Positions 61,506 through 64,000 of a stretch of DNA of 64,000 bases are shown in pieces. The position numbers were made by a program, and so were the translations under genes. Source of the stretch: Flammeovirgaceae bacterium UBA2366. Its GTDB lineage: Bacteria; Bacteroidota; Bacteroidia; Cytophagales; Cyclobacteriaceae. The stretch's first letter is position 1, and each line of letters opens with the position of its first letter. Location of the stretch: the NCBI GenBank assembly GCA_002344065.1, contig DDTK01000004.1, positions 116,808-180,807 on the forward strand, in the 5' to 3' direction. Under the pieces are notes generated by a model. It made no database searches, was not told where the DNA came from, and worked only from the letters and a program-made list of their open reading frames with translations.

Positions 61506-62324
61506 TTAGAATAGTTGCGTTTGCGTGATTGGCTTGGGGTGGAATGTGCCGATGATCACGAAAGGATTCGGTGCATTTTTCAAGTGAAATTCAAATGTCG
61601 TTCCGAGAAACAGGTGAAGGTCTTTTGTCTTGGCAAAATCGTCAAAGTACTTTGCTCTAACTCCGGCAACCGCCCTCTTCTCGTCCCCTTCGTATTGCGC
61701 CAAAAGTTTCCAGTAAAGTGCACCGATTTCCCAGTCTTCAATCATCAGCTGGCTATTTTTTCCCTGATTGTCCTCAAAACGATATGAGAATTTGTAGGGC
61801 AATTTTTTAACAACCTCCGTCTTGTCATCGGTAGCTGCTGCAAAGAGGTTGAGTTGTTGCAAGCTTGCCAGCTTCTCTTTGCTCCACTCACGTTCAACTT
61901 CTTCTATTACAAAATCCTTCAAAACAGATGGCTTAAAAACCGCCAATGAGGTCTGAATAGCCTTGTTTTTAGCCTCCGATATTAACTCGTCTAAATTGTA
62001 ATAAATCTTTCCCAAGACCAGCTTCCTGCGTTGGTGCCACGCATCGCCATCTGCCGGTACCTCATCAAGCAGTTTAATCTCTGTATCGTGGGAAGTTGGG
62101 CGAAAACTCTCAGGCCGAAAGTCCTTTTCATTTTTCACCAAATCCATTTCAATCCATTGGTACTTTTTGTATTGCTGCGCGTAAGGCCGCTGACGGAATT
62201 GCACTGGATATATCCGAATCCATGAACCATTTTCACGAAAGCCAGCAGTGCAAACCAATTCCTCATATTTGGTGGAGAGCGTGGGGTACGTTTTAACGGT
62301 GATCAGTACTTTGGTGAGCGCCAT
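61506..62324 (-). CDS. Protein of unknown function paired with a DUF488 gene
   Basis: The 272-residue protein starts with KVLITVKTYPTLSTKYEELVCTAGF, then WIRIYPVQFRQ, a Lys/Asp-rich central part and a C-terminal WEIGALYWKLL...FLGTTFEFHL plus PFVIIGTFHPK. The N- and C-terminal halves look like two small beta-barrels (dual OB-type), which would suit nucleic acid binding, but this is pattern recognition only. It lies two bases after the DUF488 gene in one transcript. I do not know its function. Confidence 0.5.
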   Translation of the reverse strand: MALTKVLITVKTYPTLSTKYEELVCTAGFRENGSWIRIYPVQFRQRPYAQQYKKYQWIEMDLVKNEKDFRPESFRPTSHDTEIKLLDEVPADGDAWHQRRKLVLGKIYYNLDELISEAKNKAIQTSLAVFKPSVLKDFVIEEVEREWSKEKLASLQQLNLFAAATDDKTEVVKKLPYKFSYRFEDNQGKNSQLMIEDWEIGALYWKLLAQYEGDEKRAVAGVRAKYFDDFAKTKDLHLFLGTTFEFHLKNAPNPFVIIGTFHPKPITQTQLF

Positions 62325-62326
62325 CG

Positions 62327-63211
62327 CTAAATGTGTTTCACTTCATACTGAAAGCCTGGAAGGTTTTGAATGGCTTCGGCCAGATGTTTGCGATGACACT
62401 GGCAGATGTTTGCTTCGAAGCAGGTGAGTGCAATTCTTTTGTTTTCGATCAATAGTTTAAGTATCTCCGTTTGTGTACTGACGGTTTTTGCAAGATTTGC
62501 TCTTCGATACGATTCAAACAACTTGTCGTAGTCACGTTGATTATTAAGCTCCTGCCGTTGTCCCGATTGAATGCCCACTTCAGGAAAGTGCACGTAGCGT
62601 AAGCCCAGGTTTTCACAAAACCGCTTTAGCTGGCTTTTGCTAAAACCATACTTCATACTCAACGGATTATTTCGTACATCCACCAACACCTTTACGTTGT
62701 TCTGAATTAGGCGATTTAGGTATTCTTCCAACGAAATGCCTTCGTAGCCTATGGTAAATAGGGTAATGTCTTCCGTTACGGGTTGGCTTGCCCTTACCCG
62801 CTTCAAATCTTTTTCAGCTAAAATTTGTTGTGCCTTTACGCTTTTAGTAGCCCAATATGGAAAATGAACATAGGTATGTTTCATGAGGGCATCTGCGCTC
62901 ATCCTGCCATATGCCTTTTTTACTTCCATTAACAGATGGCGATCATTAGCCTTTAACAGGTTGAGGTAGTTTGCCTTCTCTTTGCTGATAAAATGACTTT
63001 CCGTTTCCGAAAGCATGTTTTTACCAACCATGGCCGTTAAGTCAGCATTGGCCGAAAACGAGTAACAGCCATATTTGTAAGGCACAAACTCATACTCAGA
63101 TTTTGGCTGCTGCTGACAGAAAAGGAAGAGCAATTTTTGTAGCCGAATCTTTTCAAGATGGCCATCGAATAGTTGAAGTAGTGCCAATATGACTTTCCGC
63201 CTGTAAAACAT
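62327..63211 (-). CDS. DUF488 protein with N-terminal SocA/DUF4065-like domain
   Basis: A 294-residue protein. The N-terminal 140 residues (LLQLFDGHLEKIRLQKLLFLFCQQ, YEFVPYKYGCYSF) resemble the SocA/Panacea (DUF4065) fold used in antitoxin-like proteins. The C-terminal half (FTIGYEGISLEEYLNRL, VDVRNNPLSMKYGFSKSQLKRF, CFEANICQCHRKHLAE) is a clear DUF488 domain with the Asp/Arg and Cys/His residues that family conserves. It is co-transcribed with the gene at 61506, and no known partner system is evident. DUF488 function is not established; a role in defence or nucleic-acid repair is a guess. Confidence 0.7.
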   Translation of the reverse strand: MFYRRKVILALLQLFDGHLEKIRLQKLLFLFCQQQPKSEYEFVPYKYGCYSFSANADLTAMVGKNMLSETESHFISKEKANYLNLLKANDRHLLMEVKKAYGRMSADALMKHTYVHFPYWATKSVKAQQILAEKDLKRVRASQPVTEDITLFTIGYEGISLEEYLNRLIQNNVKVLVDVRNNPLSMKYGFSKSQLKRFCENLGLRYVHFPEVGIQSGQRQELNNQRDYDKLFESYRRANLAKTVSTQTEILKLLIENKRIALTCFEANICQCHRKHLAEAIQNLPGFQYEVKHI

Positions 63212-63324
63212 GCATCAAAGATAACTAATAGAGCAGTCCGTTGCTACTCCCTGACTAACCGATCAATCTTCTAAAAACCAGGCTGATGGGATGACTGACG
63301 TAAGATATTTGAAGGGTGCTTTGC

Positions 63325-63933
63325 TTAACAATTCTTAAGCTCTTTGTGCCTCTTTACAAAGCTGGAGACCGTAAGCCTGTGAACGCCTAACATTCGGGCT
63401 ATGGCGCTATAGGAAACCTTTTCATTTAACAGCACTTGTATCCGCTTCTCCTGCCCAGATAACTTTGTTCTTGATGATTTTCTTCCAACCGGCCGACCTA
63501 AGATAATGCCTTCCGATTTTCTTCTGGCAAGGGCCTCTTTCGTGCGTTGTGAGATAAGGTTCCTTTCGATTTCTGCTGACAGACCGAAGGCAAAAGCAAG
63601 AACTTTGGAATTGATGTTGTTGCCCAACTCGTAGCGTTCTTTAATCGTATAAACCATTATAGTTTTTTCCATACAGTCGTGCAATATCTTCATTATCTGC
63701 ATCAGGTTGCGGCCAAGACGAGAGAGCTCCGTAACAATCAACATATCATTCTTTTTAAGTTCATTTAACAGCTGCCCAAATTTTCGCTCTTCAAGTTTCT
63801 TAGTAGCACTTATTGTTTCTTCAATCCATTGATGAATAACAATTTTTTTGCTTTTGGCGAAATTCGTGATTTCAAATTTTTGATTGGCCGTAGTCTGCTT
63901 GTCTGTGCTTACTCTAATGTATCCGTAATTCAT
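63325..63933 (-). CDS. Serine recombinase, resolvase/invertase family
   Basis: The 202-residue protein opens YGYIRVSTDKQT with the catalytic Ser 9 and the Arg 7 pair, has the SRLGRN motif (about 61-66) and the long E helix (AFGLSAEIERNLISQRTKEALARRKSEG), and ends with a small helix-turn-helix (YSAIARMLGVHRLTVSSFV). It is a small resolvase/DNA invertase of the Mpi type. Invertases switch promoters or genes and resolvases resolve cointegrates, and either fits an element. The ATG at 63933 is chosen over an upstream codon at 63981. Confidence 0.88.
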   Translation of the reverse strand: MNYGYIRVSTDKQTTANQKFEITNFAKSKKIVIHQWIEETISATKKLEERKFGQLLNELKKNDMLIVTELSRLGRNLMQIMKILHDCMEKTIMVYTIKERYELGNNINSKVLAFAFGLSAEIERNLISQRTKEALARRKSEGIILGRPVGRKSSRTKLSGQEKRIQVLLNEKVSYSAIARMLGVHRLTVSSFVKRHKELKNC

Positions 63934-64000
63934 TGTCCTTTTAAGACTTAAAATAGCGAATTGAACCATTTGTATAGTCAAAAATAATCGGTGGTTTAAA

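Noticed and set aside
1..64000. tRNA, rRNA or CRISPR array
   Set aside because: No cloverleaf-like gene, rRNA segment or regularly spaced short repeat was noticed on either strand by eye; a covariance-model scan would be decisive.

Overview
The window comes from a Bacteroidota genome, most likely Cytophagales-like. This is suggested by the SusC/FecA-style TonB receptor with an N-terminal carboxypeptidase-regulatory-like domain, the Bacteroidota conjugative-transposon (CTnDOT-type) Tra proteins, an exact TAnnTTTG promoter hexamer-type element, the lack of Shine-Dalgarno sequences, and many Bacteroidota-only DUF families. It reads as an integrative and conjugative element whose cargo is metal resistance plus a stress or nucleotide operon. 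No integrase, relaxase or attachment site is visible, so the ends of the element lie outside the window.

Layout. 1-4.6 kb: small exported Cys/His proteins, an HMA-AraC regulator, an SPFH lipoprotein, and a YceI/DUF2933-like/DUF5676/DUF4136 operon. 4.7-7.9 kb: a mercury operon (ArsR-type regulator, MerTP fusion, MerP-like protein, MerA). 8-16 kb: a frame-disrupted MgtC/DUF4010 membrane protein, a GH13 amylase, a porin, a CC-type exported protein and a FecA-like TonB receptor with tandem DtxR-like boxes. 15.9-24.3 kb: a tightly packed seven-gene operon (PRPP synthetase, AMP-phosphorylase-like enzyme, SRPBCC protein, beta-CASP RNase-like protein, P2-type cation ATPase, ATP-cone/Mrr nuclease, lipoprotein). 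24.4-33 kb: a Cu/Ag-type RND pump (its CusA gene split by a frameshift) with two adaptors, a second HMA-AraC regulator carrying an extra C-terminal domain, and small exported proteins. 33-45.4 kb: small secreted proteins, a remnant of a P1B ATPase, a FtsX-type permease, a Zn/Cd P1B ATPase, a membrane transporter, and a CzcB adaptor with a CzcA pump fused to its outer-membrane factor. 45.5-49.1 kb: porin, Rieske protein and di-haem (DUF1111) operon divergent from a DtxR/MntR regulator. 49.1-49.6 kb: no gene but three large imperfect palindromes. 49.6-61.4 kb: a conjugation module (traD-E-F-G, three TraI/TerB-like genes, traJ-K-L-M-N). 61.5-64 kb: a two-gene unit with a DUF488 protein, and a serine recombinase.

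How it works together. Mercury is imported and reduced by the Mer proteins. Cu/Ag and Zn/Cd/Co are pumped out by two RND systems and a P1B ATPase. Two HMA-AraC proteins and an ArsR protein probably sense the metals, and a near-identical 28-bp motif found ahead of three operons may be the site of one HMA-AraC protein. A DtxR regulator with similar boxes 33 kb apart suggests coupling of iron or manganese status to a TonB receptor and a di-haem/Rieske operon. The Tra genes, on the same strand, would move the whole block.

Two genes are broken by single-base indels, one of them in an A run. Assembly error should be excluded before they are called pseudogenes.
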